From NCBI RefSeq assembly GCF_001540865.1, contig NC_033631.1, positions 6,456,392 to 6,520,391 on the forward strand: 64,000 nt of DNA, written 5' to 3'. Both the position numbers and the translations under genes were made by a program. The DNA is from Ananas comosus. Taxonomy: Eukaryota; Streptophyta; Magnoliopsida; Poales; Bromeliaceae. The notes beneath the pieces were generated by a model. That model saw nothing but the letters and a program-made list of their open reading frames with translations, did no database searches and was not told where the DNA came from. Below, piece after piece: positions 22,541-34,827 of this stretch. Position 1 is the stretch's first letter; every line of letters starts with the position of its first letter.

Positions 22541-24239
22541 AACAATGTTGTCGAATAAATGCTGGAGACTAATCTGAAATCTCAATCACCAAATCTTTTT
22601 TTCTTGTGGAAGGGTTCTTCCGGTGCCTGCACACTTTATTAATGTTCTTTTGGTGGGTAAAGATATTAATATGTTTTTAGGTCTTAAGAAATTGCCAATT
22701 TATTGATAATGAGTTCACAATTGTTCCATATGTAGAAAAAAGGAGTTTCGATGGAATATTTGTACCTGAGCAGTACCATTTTCGATGGAATTAAAGAGAT
22801 ACACGCAAAAATTAACTATTATTTATACGCCATTAATTATTAATTAATTAAAAAAATCACAAGGTAATATTTATAGGACCAAAGTTAATTTTACCACTAC
22901 TGAGATAGAACAGAATCCAAAATCCTAGTAAAAGTAGAGTGATACTTTTCAGAATTCATCCTTTCTTTTATGAAAAGACGGTTAGAAAACATCATATTTG
23001 AAAAAATATTATTGAGTATATCAAACTGAATGCGAGGCAAGATTCTAATTTCTTGCGGATAAAAAGATATTCACAATCAAACTTTCTACTAATAAAAAGT
23101 CAAACATATATTGATCATAATTTTGGAGGTCTAAATGATCTCAAACGTTCCGAAATTCGTCCTGAACTTCCACTTAGTAGGTACTACTAAGTTCGATTGT
23201 CAGACCTCATCTAGTTCTTTTCAGTCTGTATATTTGAACTAGTTCTTGTTGATCAGTATGAATAAAATTAAGAATCGTTTCGATCTGAATTAATATTAGA
23301 AGATACATCTTTGAATGTCGACTCAATCTAAATCAAACTTAACCACCTAAATTTTTTTGTATCAAGATGTCCTCGTATGAGTCGCAACACTTTTCAAGAT
23401 GATCCTCAACTAATTAAGAGTACAAATTAAGTTTGTCCTGTAGAATGCAAAATGGGGGTTTTTTTTTTTCCTTCACAAAATTAATGCATTGAGCCGTTTT
23501 TTTCTGCGAATTGGAATGAGTGAAGGTACAACGTGGTGGTTACTTGCTTCGCCATGCGTCACTTTGTGTTCTCTTGTGAGATGTGGTAAGTGCGAAACTA
23601 TACATGTTATTTGTAATTTATGAATTTATTAGAAAACAAGATACATGTAATTTATGGCTAATTGGCACTGTGGGAGCTCCTCTAGAATTTTTCTGTTTTT
23701 TCCGTAGCCTAATTTAGACTTAATTAAAAATTCCTTATGCACATTGCCCCGCGTCTTAAATATCTCATTACATATATAAAAACTTTAAGCAATATAAATC
23801 TATACACTTTAGTTCTGCTGCGAGCCGATTTCCTAGACCGTTGACCCAGTCAAAAGTCCTCCTTCGGTAAATGTGCAGGAAGGTAAAGCGGCTATTGTTG
23901 ATGACCCTTGAAGTTTGCCCCCACTGTCAAATCAAGCAATCCGATTGATGAGGGATCAAATCAACCGAATTCAATATCATATAATAACATTGGTTCGGTT
24001 GGGTCAGCCGAGTCTAAAGACTGCACAGTACTTTCTGGCTCGGCTGAAGAGCCGAAATGTTTATATATTGCTTAAAAGTAGAAATGTTTGCAGAAGAGGT
24101 TGCGCCGGTATGGCGTACAATCTCAAGAAAATTTCTAATCTAAAAATTACTCCTAATATTTCTAAAAAGCGAAAAATGCAAGGAAAGTAAAATTGGTTTT
24201 CTTGTTTCTCAGGGAAAAAGACCCCTCTGTTGAGCGTCT
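22541..24239. other. AT-rich DNA without recognisable features
   Basis: No gene, RNA or complete mobile element was recognised. 23820-24060 is more GC-rich with CGAGCCGATTTCC and GGCTCGGCTGAAGAGCCGAA, and could be the 5' region of the element that carries the downstream plant-mobile-domain relic. Confidence 0.4.
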
Positions 24240-25248
24240 CTTATCTATTTATAATCCCGCCCGTTGTTACTCAGTTATTTCCATGATCGGCCACATCCCT
24301 GATTTCATGGGCCACTACTAGCTAAGCTCGGATTTCAAGGCCATCGTTTCAAATTGCCTCGTACCGTTTACTCCCAGCCGTCCTTTCACTTCTTAACGGC
24401 CATGATCTCCTACACTCTTTTTGTCTCTTCTGAGACATTAATTAAGTTATGGCCGTCGTCTTTTCACTATTAAGGCTTTTTTTTCGGAATTCCCTCCGAC
24501 GGCTTTGCTACTTTTTGGGCTTCGTCTTTCTTTCATCTTTTCTCCTTCCTCTCTATCTGAAGTTTTCTTTTCTCACACCTCTTCATCTTTTCATCTTCTC
24601 CTTAGCCACCTAGCTTTCTCGCTATGCTCCGATTCCTTCTTTTCATTCATCTCCTTCTCTTGATTATACTCTCATTCAACAATATGTCGAATCGGACTTT
24701 TCTCGGCTTATCCTTGGTCCTTCGTTTACAGGCCTTTGAGGATCTCCGCATCTCCACCGGTGGTTTTTCTTTGATAGCTGATGTCATTCATCTGCAATCT
24801 TGATACGCCTCAAAATCGTCGGAAAAGTCTCCGAACTTGGCCTAATATTTCAAACACTTATTTGGCTTGGTTGGATCGAGTCGAAGCATCTTATGCTGAC
24901 TTCTAGCGTGAAGTTGGAATTTATGAACCCATCCAACTTTCAAGAGTTCCTCCTCAAGCTAACAATATCCTTCTTGTTGCGGCTTTATATTTCTGGTCCC
25001 CTATTTTCTTTTTAGGTTGGGACTCTTCACAACAACTCTTCTTGATGTAGCGACGATAGTTGGTCTCCGCCCTCACGGCGTCACTCTTTCGATGGCCTAT
25101 AATCCAAACGGAGTAGATGATTTTGAGGTCTATCTTGACCCAAAGGCAGACCTTGCCTGCACCAAATTTATTCGCCGATTCATAGGTCAGTCCCCTGCTC
25201 TAGTTACCAAGAAAGAGCACACTGTCTTTCTCCTTTATTGGTTTTGTC
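24240..25248 (+). pseudogene. Plant mobile domain (PMD) protein fragment, broken
   Basis: A TATA-like CTATTTATAATCCC at 24245 and a pyrimidine-rich leader precede two frames. From about 24806: LAWLDRVEASYADF, a TAG at 24904-24906 where Trp is usual, then REVGIYEPI and NNILVAALYFWSP. After a frame change near 25011: GLFTTTLLDVATIVGLRPHG, a long acidic spacer, ACTKFIRRFIGQSP and EHTVFLLYWFC. The order (TLLDVA..GL, FI.RF, EH..FL.YWL) matches plant mobile domains, found in MAIN-like proteins and in many plant transposons. It is cut at 25249 by a gypsy LTR, so the C-terminal half is lost. The absence of host-gene context favours transposon origin. Confidence 0.75.
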
Positions 25249-26869
25249 TGTCACACCCCAAGGCCGATTTTAAAAGCCTTTTTTTTTTGAATTCAACCTG
25301 GCCCACGTGGCGTACAGACCCACCACAAATACAAAGTTTCTCTATCCACACGGACAGAGTCTCCTTTATATTTGCACGGCGTACCCTACGATAACAACAA
25401 CAAGATCACAACTCACAATCTACATTTACCAATCCACAAACAATTCTTGCAATGCAATTCCATACAGCTAGCGATTCTTAAAAATGATGTATGTCTCTAA
25501 ATACTCCTTAGGCGCTGGATGATGCGATGCACAATACAACAGTAATCCTATTTAAAAGTGCTCCCTAGTCGGAAGCTTTGTTTTTAAACTCTATTTGTTC
25601 ATCCATGAAAACCAATCGAAACCCTTTTAAAACTATTTCCCACTAGGAAACTCCATTTTTGAAAACCGACTGCGTCGAGGGGTAGAAAACCACAACATAT
25701 AAATCCAAATACTAAAGATCCATAAAACTCCGATTGCATGCATAATAGAAAACATCAACTCATACAAGTTCACGATTAATCAAGCAGTAACTATGATCAT
25801 CTAACTGAACCATTCATTATTTAAATTACTAATTGCAGAAAAGAAAATAACCATGGTGATGACCGCTAATGTAGCCTAGCTAGGACGTCCTCCCATCGCA
25901 CCAAGAACCAACTCCTTGCTTGAGCCACCGGGGGAAATGGAGGGTGAGAAACCACAATCAAAATTTTTCAGTGGGTACGACAGAGCCACAAATGCAAATC
26001 GTATTCATTGGAAAACAAAGAAAATAGAACAACAGGTATACAAGATACATAAGCGAACAACAGTAGTAATAACAGAACAGTAAATAAGTAAAGGATAAGG
26101 CTACTACTGTATCATAATCTCAACTGAACAGATGCCTCAAAGGTAAATGATCCAATCAAACCCAATCTGGTGCCTATCATATTGGTCCGCAGACCTCAAG
26201 CTTTGTCTGTCACAGAGCATACACTAACTTGATTCACCCGTCCACTGACGACCTATACGAATACGTACACCCCCCGGTTGGTGGCCAAACCAACTGGTGT
26301 CTAGAATACACAGTACTGTGACTAAATCATGCTGATATGCTCAATGCGAAAATCGAAAGAAAATCGTTGTCTTGGCCGAAGCCAGATACAATGGCGTACA
26401 ACGCCGAACCATAATCAACTAGATCGAAACACACGACAAAGGAGTCGATGTGTTGCCTAGACCCAAGGTCCATAGATATACAATATATGCAAGCATGCTC
26501 TACATGTCTAATAACAACTGTCACCATGCAACTATCAAGATATAGATGAATAAACGATAAACAAAAGCAACTGACATGTAGAGACTAAAGTACTGATATA
26601 CAAGAGCAATAGCAAGGGAGAGGAAAATAAAACGATCACACCAACCACCAACTTGAAGCACCTACCTGTCACAGTCGTGTCGGAGTCCTAGAAGCAAAAA
26701 GAGTCGGCTGGACCTAGGAAGGGTCCACCGAGTCAGTATCCAACCCACAAATCCAAAATACCCAACTTACGAACCCTACACAAATCCCCAAAATCGGTTT
26801 TCTAAAATCGATCACTGTAACTCGCCGGAAATCCTGAAAATCACACCGGGACGCCGCCGAGACCCACTA
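25249..26869 (-). mobile_element. Gypsy-type LTR fragment (LTR F)
   Basis: Begins TGTCACACCCCAAGGCCG in plus orientation, the LTR 3' end on the minus strand, inserted in the PMD relic. A weak form of the LTR module (GAGAAACCAC..TTTTCAGTGGGTACG) lies at 25946-25978. It is truncated at 26869 by a family-B LTR fragment. Non-coding; it contains no ACCGGT cluster. Confidence 0.65.
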
Positions 26870-27073
26870 TGTAGTACACTGAACTTTAGCAAATAGCAAG
26901 GTTTCAGTGTAAGAATAGTGATTGGACCTATTCCAACTATTTTGAGTGTTGTTGGGAGTGTATTGGTATTTAACTTAAGCGTTCTAAGTGTCTAGATAGG
27001 TTACTGACACTAAAACCTATAAATTCAAGTTTTGAGTGTTAAGTACCGATATCTGAGTGTTGTGCTGGTACCC
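26870..27073 (+). mobile_element. Family-B LTR, 5' end fragment
   Basis: Starts TGTAGTACACTGAACTTTAG, the plus-strand form of the LTR X start (TGTAGCACCCTGAAC), continues through GCAAATAGCAAGGTTTCAGT, and ends at GCTGGTACCC where a copia LTR begins. Confidence 0.7.
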
Positions 27074-27578
27074 TGTTAGATGTATGCCCTAGAAGCCAAC
27101 CAGGGCGACACATGTATTCTTTCTAGGATGTAAATTTGTATTTGATATTAAAATATTATGAACAACTTTGGGTTCTTATTTTCATTCATGTTGTGTATGT
27201 GTCCATGAATCGTCCAAGGAATTAATAAGATAATGACATATATTCTCAAGTGTTGAGAATTTGAGACATGTGTAATTGGTGGTTAATTCCTAAATGCTCT
27301 CGATCAATGGATCATCACGGGCACGGTAATTGATCTAGTTAGATTGGTGCATAGGTCGTTCCCTTTTTAGGTAGACGAGTCTCGAGTCGATAGTGTGGGG
27401 ACACTGAAACAAATATGCAAGTGGTTGTTAGAGAACAAGCGTACCGAGCGTGACCAACGCGAGGAGTCACTTAGATGTCTACTCACTCGTCAGTGACTTA
27501 CTCAATGTTGCAGTAGTGTGACTGGTCCTTTGACTTGCGGTGCCTCGGCTATTCACAATGAGGTTACTGTAGTTTGAC
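27074..27578 (+). mobile_element. Angela/BARE-like copia LTR, 5' segment
   Basis: Starts TGTTAGATGTATGCCCTAGA, close to the usual start of Angela/BARE-type copia LTRs. It aligns through its length with the minus-strand solo LTR at 27789-29798 (for example TCTACTCACTCGTCAGTGA and TGTAGTTTGACTG). It is split at 27578/27579 by solo gypsy LTR D and resumes at 32775. Confidence 0.75.
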
Positions 27579-27788
27579 TGTCACGCCCCGTGCCCTGCCT
27601 ATTTGGTCGGGTTCGGGCACGCCCACAAGCCGCCGAACGGACAGGGTTTCTCCTGTACCGCAGACTGAGTCTCCCCTGTACGTCCAAGGTGTCACAATCA
27701 TTACAATGTACGAAGTTCCAACCAGGAACACATTTCAAACAAAGATTGTATAAGGAAGTATCAAAACATAAAACAACTAAGTTATTAC

Positions 27789-29798
27789 TGTAAGGAAATG
27801 TACGCATCTGCACGTGTATTTAATGGAGCGGAAATAAATTTTATTTATAAAATATGATCCAATCATGTATATTTTAATATCATAACATTTATGATATTAG
27901 TATGTACCAAGATGATCTCGTGTGACACACAAAAATTATTATTCTAATCTAATTAGAAGAAGGGTTCGAATTTCAACCTGTGCAAATTACCGAAATTATT
28001 TTGCGGTTGATGTGGATCTGAACTTCTGGTCCTTTGAGCCGCACAAGTGTTCGGCCTCTATGTGTATCCACACAAGGCTGCTCCGGGATCTGTGCTTCAT
28101 ACAATTACAGTGTAATCTCGAAACTCCTTTCGTGATCTCTTGTGTTAATGTGGAGAAAAATTAATCCTCAAAATTGTGCTAGCAATTTGAAGAGGATTAA
28201 CTATAGAGACTAATTATTTTTGGAGGACCACTCTCTTATTATTAAAAGAGAGCTTTATATGATTGGGAGAATTTTCTCTCTTTCTCTCGCTCTTTGCTTT
28301 TGCGTTGTCATTATCGAGAGAGATTATTCCCAATCTCTTTTATAGGCATAAGGCCCATAAATGAGGTGAGAATAAACTCTCCTTATGGCGAGAAATAGAG
28401 CGAAGAGAAAAGAAAGAAAACCGCCGTCATAAATGAGAGGAAAGTAAACTCCTCTCATTTAGTGACGAAGCGGAAAGAGAGAGTGAAAAGAAAACGAAAA
28501 CTCTTCTCCACTTAATACGTCAATTAATACAGAGAAAAGTTTTCTTTCGTTAATAAATGTATGATGCATGGTTTTCTTTTTCTCTACCTCTCCTCTTAAT
28601 TAAAGAACCCGAAAAAGAGAGAGTCATAAGTTTTCTCTCTCGTTTGTTGCAACTTTTGCAATAAGTTCTTATACTAAATCAAATTTAGTATTAGTTCACT
28701 TCGTACAAATTTTATCTTTTCAAATTAGAGTTTCTGCTAACCACCTTAACAAATAAATTCTTTCTTTACAACTTTAGCAAAATAGTCTCTATTAATTCTC
28801 CAAGCACTAAATCACACGCAGCCTTTATTGTGTGTGACCACATAGGTTCAATTCTACCTGGTAGTGAGATGTGACAGTAAACTCTTTTAATGTCACCATC
28901 GGAACTCTTCTCAATGGACCAAAACATTTTTGGCACTTCCAACTGAGTGTAATTAACTATCTTAATTACTCTCATGGGTCCTACAATCCACGAGTGACAC
29001 CTAGCAGTATATCGCGGCAATCCAAGTAGAATTAATAATAGATGGAACCTCTAGGTGTAGTTACCGTGTGATAAAATCCTTCTATTACTAGTCCCGATTG
29101 AGCCGAGGTTATGGATTACTCGTCAAACCCCATTACTCAATCATATGTCTCATCTGATTAACAATTAATATGGAAACTCTTTTACATAAAATCATACTGC
29201 CTTGGCCAAGGACTCTTTTACACACACCTACCTTCACGTATGACCCACTACAGCCAACATGTGTTGACTTAACCCATGATTAGGGTATAAGTATTTACAC
29301 AGTCAAACTACAATAACCCACACGCAAGATAACCGTGGTGCCTCAGGTCAAAGGATCACTCACACTACTACAGTATGGAACAATTCACTGACGAGTGAGT
29401 AGACATCCATGTGATTGTTTATAGTTGGTCACGCTCAGTGAAATTGTTCTCCAACATTCACTTGTATGCTTACTCTAGTGTCACCACACTAATGACTTGA
29501 GACTCATCATCCCATAAGAAAAGTACAGCATACACTGATCTATCCGGATTTATCACCGCCCTCGTGATACTCCTATGATCAGGAGCATTTAAGAATTAAT
29601 TACAGAAGAATATATGTCTCAAATTTCTAACTTCTTAGAAATTTAATTCTTCTACTATTAATTCTATGGACGATTCATAAATATGCATTTGGCAATAATA
29701 TGAATGAAGAATGCCAGATTTAATTATAAAAGAAAAGTACACTGATATTATCCCTTTAAGTTGTGACAGAGATTGGCTTATAGGGCATATAACTAACA
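27789..29798 (-). mobile_element. Angela/BARE-like solo copia LTR inside LTR D
   Basis: On the minus strand it starts TGTTAGTTATATGCCCTATA and ends CATTTCCTTACA; a perfect 5-bp duplication ATTAC flanks it (27784-27788, 29799-29803). A TATA box CCTATAAAAG (minus) lies at about 28346-28337. Length is 2010 bp. Neither PBS nor coding domain is present, so it is a solo LTR. Confidence 0.87.
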
Positions 29799-30714
29799 AT
29801 TACAACATTTATCTCTAGATACATTTTACATCACAATTACATATTTCCAACTTTCAAATTACAATCTAGTTATTACAACACTTAATACAAGTTTATTCTT
29901 TGTCTTTAAACCCCTAAGCTAGACTATCTTGGGGTACTGCTATCTCTGATCTCGGGGTAGGGCGCTATCTATGGAGCTACGCCCTTTTCTCGCGCCGCCG
30001 CGCCGCTCGCGTATGAACCTGTACCCCCAAAAACAACACGGGGGTGAGAACTATATAAATATAGTTCCCAGTGGGTACGGCCACCCAAGGGAAAAGCTCG
30101 ACCCACCAGGTCCAAGGAGGCACGGTAATCATATTAGTCCAACAAATATCCACAAGTATTTTATGCAATATTAAAATACATGAATGTGCCTCACAATATG
30201 CAATATGAAATTCATGCAACTATGCAAGTAGATTAAAAGATTTTACTCTCTATCATTTGTCATTCTTTATCGTTAGCCATTCTTTACTACTTGCAATTCT
30301 TTCTTATTAGCCACTCTTTATTCTTAGCCATTCTTTAAATCTTAGCTATTCTTTACTCTAAGATTACTCTTACCTTAGTCACTCTATGCCACCCGACTCG
30401 GTCTTGAGTCAATCAAATGCGGATAATCCGCGCTCTGTCCGGCTCGAGGTGAAGGAACTCTCACATGCACCTCAGCCAACCACAGCCTACCACGCTCCAT
30501 GACTTAGCCACCCGGCAGCGAAATCGTCGCGCACGCCACGACAATGGCTCAAGTCACCCGGCGGTATAATCCACACGCCACGACAATGGTTTAGCACCGG
30601 GCGGCGAAATCGTTGCACATGCTCCACACCACTCTCGGTGTGATCCATAAGTTCCGGAATCCATTTCACATAACTCAAGGGTTGGTCTTAACCCTATAGT
30701 ATCGACCTACCTAG

Positions 30715-30945
30715 GTCCAATGTCATTTCCATCCTAGGTCCATTTGACTCTAGGTTCAATGTCTTTATCACATAACCTAGGTTTACATGACTCTAGGTTC
30801 AATTCTCAACCTATATTCTTTAACACTAGGTTCAATGCCACACTTGACCAACCTATATTTATTAACACTAGGTTCAATGCCATTCATGTCCAACCTATGT
30901 TTATTAACACTAGGTTCAATGCCACTCGATCTATTTGACTTCCTA
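30715..30945 (-). repeat. Minisatellite inside LTR D
   Basis: Four or five diverged units with ACACTAGGTTCAATGCCA and CAACCTATGTTTATTA, the reverse complement of the array in LTR C. Unit lengths vary between about 40 and 60 bp. Confidence 0.75.
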
Positions 30946-32774
30946 GTTGTCCAAATCGAGTATTCCATGTTTACACATTCTTATTTTTCAATGTCGAGTT
31001 CTCTAATACACCTAGAGTTATCGACTCGAGTTCAACTCATTAGAATCAAGCATATTCCATAATTTGCCCACATGCATTTTATCTAGCATTCTTATCTTAT
31101 ATCATTATGTATTTCATCTAGCATATATTACATCATGCACCTCTCAATTAGCATTCGCTACACCTGTCATTATGCATTCTAACTAGCACGTTCTTATAAT
31201 GTTTACATGCATAGATCATTTCTCTTATGCTATCAAACTAGCAACATTCACATTAGGTCATTGTGCATTCTTTGGTAGCCTAACATAGCATTCAACTCAT
31301 GCATTCATATATTTTACCACTAACTACCATTATATGCATCAATATGAAACTATATTTTCTTCGACATGAAGGCGACCTAGTCGCTTCGGTAAGCACAACC
31401 CACCTCAAATCGCTTTCCGATTGCTTGTAGTCACTTGCAATCGGCCTCCCGCGGCACCCGTTGCCCTGTTCGGCCCGAACTCGTGCGCGACCACCCAAAC
31501 GGCCACCAATCCACAATCCGAAAATTAAAGGTCTATAACTTGATGCCAAGATGCTCCGGATCCGTTCTTGTGATTTTTGGACGTCGCCTCAGCCCTCCAG
31601 GCGGAAACGAAGCCAAAACGTTTGTTTCTTCGATATCTTCTCATAGGCTCGACGAATCGCCGAACCGACTTCGCCAACGCGTTCGTATACCTAGCAATTA
31701 GGTTTACATAGAGTTAAATTAGATCAAACCCTTACATTTTACAAAATTTCATTTTTGAGCCCTTGGATGCACTATTGTAAGAATTCATCATATAACTTCT
31801 TAATTCATGCAATAGTCATCCATTTAGCATCTAAGGGTTCCTCTAAATTCAATTCTAGAGCGTATAATTTAAACCGTAGAAATCCACCATCTTAAACCTA
31901 GCCTCTAAACATGCTCCAAATAACTCAAATTAAATGGAGAAAATATGCTAACATCACATTAGAGGCTACTAGAATACTTAAGCATAAGGATTAAATTGAA
32001 ATCCTAGCTTAATTCATGAGATCTCACCTTAGGCCACCATGCTCATCAAGCTAAATCCATCATTGGAAAGCTTGCTTCACCATTGGAGAGCTCCAACATC
32101 ATCTTCAACATCATCTCCAACATCATCTCCTCCAAAATCCCGAATTTGAGAGAGAAATCTAGAGAGAAGAGAGAGATATTTAGAGAGAGAAATGGAGGTT
32201 TCTCTCTCCTCACCATGGTGCATGTGAGGTGGTGGTGGTGGTCGGCTTATGGAGAGGAAGAAAAGGGATCAAAATCTCTTTTATATATAACCCCTCAACA
32301 CTATTCACATTAGCAGTTTAACAGTTCGGACACGTCGGAGCCCTTCTGAATGTTCGTTTGTGCTCAAATTTTACAGTCAAGCTTGGTTTTTCTTACTAAG
32401 AAAGAATGTATCTTAAGTTTTCAGTTTCGACCGCGTTTGGTCACCGAAAGCTCTACCGAACTGTAATCTCTAGCAGATAGCAGTCGGATTTTATTTCCCA
32501 CCTTCCAGGTGTCAGAATGTCATGAAACTTTAAATCTAGCCTCATAAAAATATTTCTGACATATTCTCCAGTTTTCGTAATTTTCTGGCACTGTGCATTT
32601 TCTGCTAAAATATCAGCGCCGTCTCTCACAGAAAATTCTAAATCTTCAGTTTTCGTTCCGATTTCAGCACAAGTCATTTTTGACTTATATTTTACTTCTC
32701 TAAATCCAATAAAAATAGTATCTCGCACTATTTTTATTTATTTTTATTTTTATATCGAAATCCGGTATGTTATA

Positions 32775-33432
32775 TTGACTGTACATACACTTGGTCCCTA
32801 GTCATTCAGGTCCTTCTGGTGCATGTTGGCTGCAGTAGGTTCATTGTAAGAATAGGGTGCGCACTTAGATGGAATCTATCTCCCTTGGTAGATAGGAGTG
32901 TTAGTCCTATGTGATTTATGAGACCGAGTTTAGAAGACCTTGGACAGAGCAGAGTTAATAGCGGAAAAAGGTTTCCGATATTAGAAACTGGAGTCGAATA
33001 AAATTTAACATATGACATACGATGGGGTTTGACGAGTTATTTCATAACCTCCGTCTAGTCGGGACTCATGATAGAAGGATTGTATCACACGGTAACTGCA
33101 CCAAGAGGTTCAGTATTCTATTCTACTGGAATGCCACTACATGCTGCTAGGCGTCATTGGTGGATTGTGAGACTCATGAGAATTATCTAGATGATCGATA
33201 ATTCTTATTAGGCTGAGTTGGAATTGTTCCGATCTACTGAAAGGAGTTTCAGTTATATTGTTGATAGTGATTAAAATATATCTCACTATCAGATAGAATA
33301 GAACCTACGGAATCACACATATAAGAGATTGTGATTGATCGGAAAGCTAGATCGTGATTATTGAATCACTGGAGGACCTAATTGTCAATATGTTGATAAT
33401 TGGACTGATTTGTAATTATTACAAATTAGTGG
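32775..33432 (+). mobile_element. Angela/BARE-like copia LTR, continued
   Basis: Begins with the second TTGAC copy and continues collinearly with the minus-strand solo LTR (TGGGGTTTGACGAGTTATTTC, AGGATTGTATCACACGGTAAC). It stops at 33432, where gypsy LTR E sequence begins; its 3' end is lost. Confidence 0.72.
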
Positions 33433-34706
33433 TGAACGGACAGGGTTTCCCCTGTACTGCAGACATAGTCTCCCCTGTACGTTCAAGGCATAGCAATCAA
33501 TACAATGTGCGAAGTTCCAACCAGGAACACATTTCAATCAAGATTGCATAATGAAAGGTATCAAACAACATAACACATCCTATGTTATTACATGCATTCA
33601 CATTCATACATTTTTACATCACAATTCTCATTTGATTCTTACATTAGCTTTCACTTAACTTCCAAATACAATCCGATTTAACATGATTATTACAACTTGA
33701 TTCTTTTCATTCTTTACATCCCTAAGTAACCGACTCGGGGTACTGCTATATCTGGTCTCGGTGGTAGGGCGCTAAGACTTTAGGACGTTGCCTCGGCCCT
33801 CAAGGCAAAAACGAAGCCAAAAACGCCCTTTTGCTAATATCTTTGCGCGGGCTCAACGAATCGCCGAACCATCTTCATCAACACGTCAAACTACAAAGCA
33901 AATAGGTACTAAAGAGATCAATTCCAACTTTAGATCTCTATTTTTTCAAAAACCCATTTTAGAACCCTAGGTCAGAATTATTGCTAGAATTCGGCGTATA
34001 ACTTCGCGATTCAAGCAATAACCACTTAGCATCTAAGGGTTCCATAAAAACCATCTCTAAGGTATAAAAACTCAACCCTAGAAATCTACCATTAAAGCTC
34101 TTCGAAGCTCACCTCAAAAACGCGCTCCAACAGGAAAGAAGAGGACAAAGAAGATGAAGATTCAATCTCCAGCTTCAATCTGCACCGATCCCTCCTCTAG
34201 CTCCAACCCTTTAGAGAGCTTCTAGAGAGATAAAGAGAAAGAAAATGGGTGAGGAAGTGTTCTCTGGCTGAGAACAGATGAGAGGGAGGTGGGGTCTATT
34301 TATAGATTGCCACAATTGCATAAAAGCCCCTCAACAAATGCCATTCACAACATACTGCATTCTGCAGTTTTCTGCTGTTGGTGCCGGTATAAGGGATTTT
34401 TGTCACCGGTTACACGATTACGCAGAGGCCAACCCGAGAGCTGCTGCTCTCGGTTTGATACATGGTACCGGTACCACCCTGATGTTGTACCGATACCAAA
34501 TGCCCAGACTGTAGTTTTAGTACTTGTTCGACTTCTGTTTTGCGCCGAGCAAATGCTAAAACTCAATTAACTCTCTTAGAACTCAACTTTGACCCTTTCC
34601 AACACCTTCGGAATGTCAACTGGAGTATGTCCAAGTATTCATCTCGACACACTTTGGTCACTTTGGCCAAAAGTGGACTATTAATACGAGAATTCGATAC
34701 CTTACA
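33433..34706 (-). mobile_element. Gypsy LTR E, truncated and internally deleted
   Basis: On the minus strand it starts TGTAAGGTATCGAATTC (34706). A TATA box complement TCTATTTATAG lies at 34296-34306, with GGTACCGGTACC-type palindromes upstream (34380-34500). 33433-33780 matches LTR D near 27640-29960, and 33781 onward matches D near 31570-32770; the 1.6 kb between, including the hairpin and minisatellites, is deleted. The terminal CGTGACA end is missing. Confidence 0.72.
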
Positions 34707-34742
34707 AAGGGATTGATGCTTCTAAAAATATTCTAGCTCAAT

Positions 34743-34827
<85 letters not shown>

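Larger units (their letters stand above)
27579..32774 (-). mobile_element. Solo gypsy LTR D, interrupted by a copia solo LTR
   Basis: Plus-orientation start TGTCACGCCCCGTGCCC; end CCGGTATGTTATA (minus-strand start TATAACATACCGG, so the usual TG has become TA). A perfect 5-bp duplication TTGAC flanks it (27574-27578 and 32775-32779) and the host copia LTR continues after it. Without the inner solo LTR it is about 3.18 kb. It contains the hairpin GAACTATATAAATATAGTTC (30048-30067), both LTR minisatellites (about 30495-30620 and 30715-30945), and a minus-strand TATA complement TTTTATATATAA near 32279. No ACCGGT cluster is present. Confidence 0.85.

Noticed and set aside
34741..34822. Microsatellite as a regulatory or origin element
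   Set aside because: The repeats are explained as borders of fold-back elements; no separate signal.
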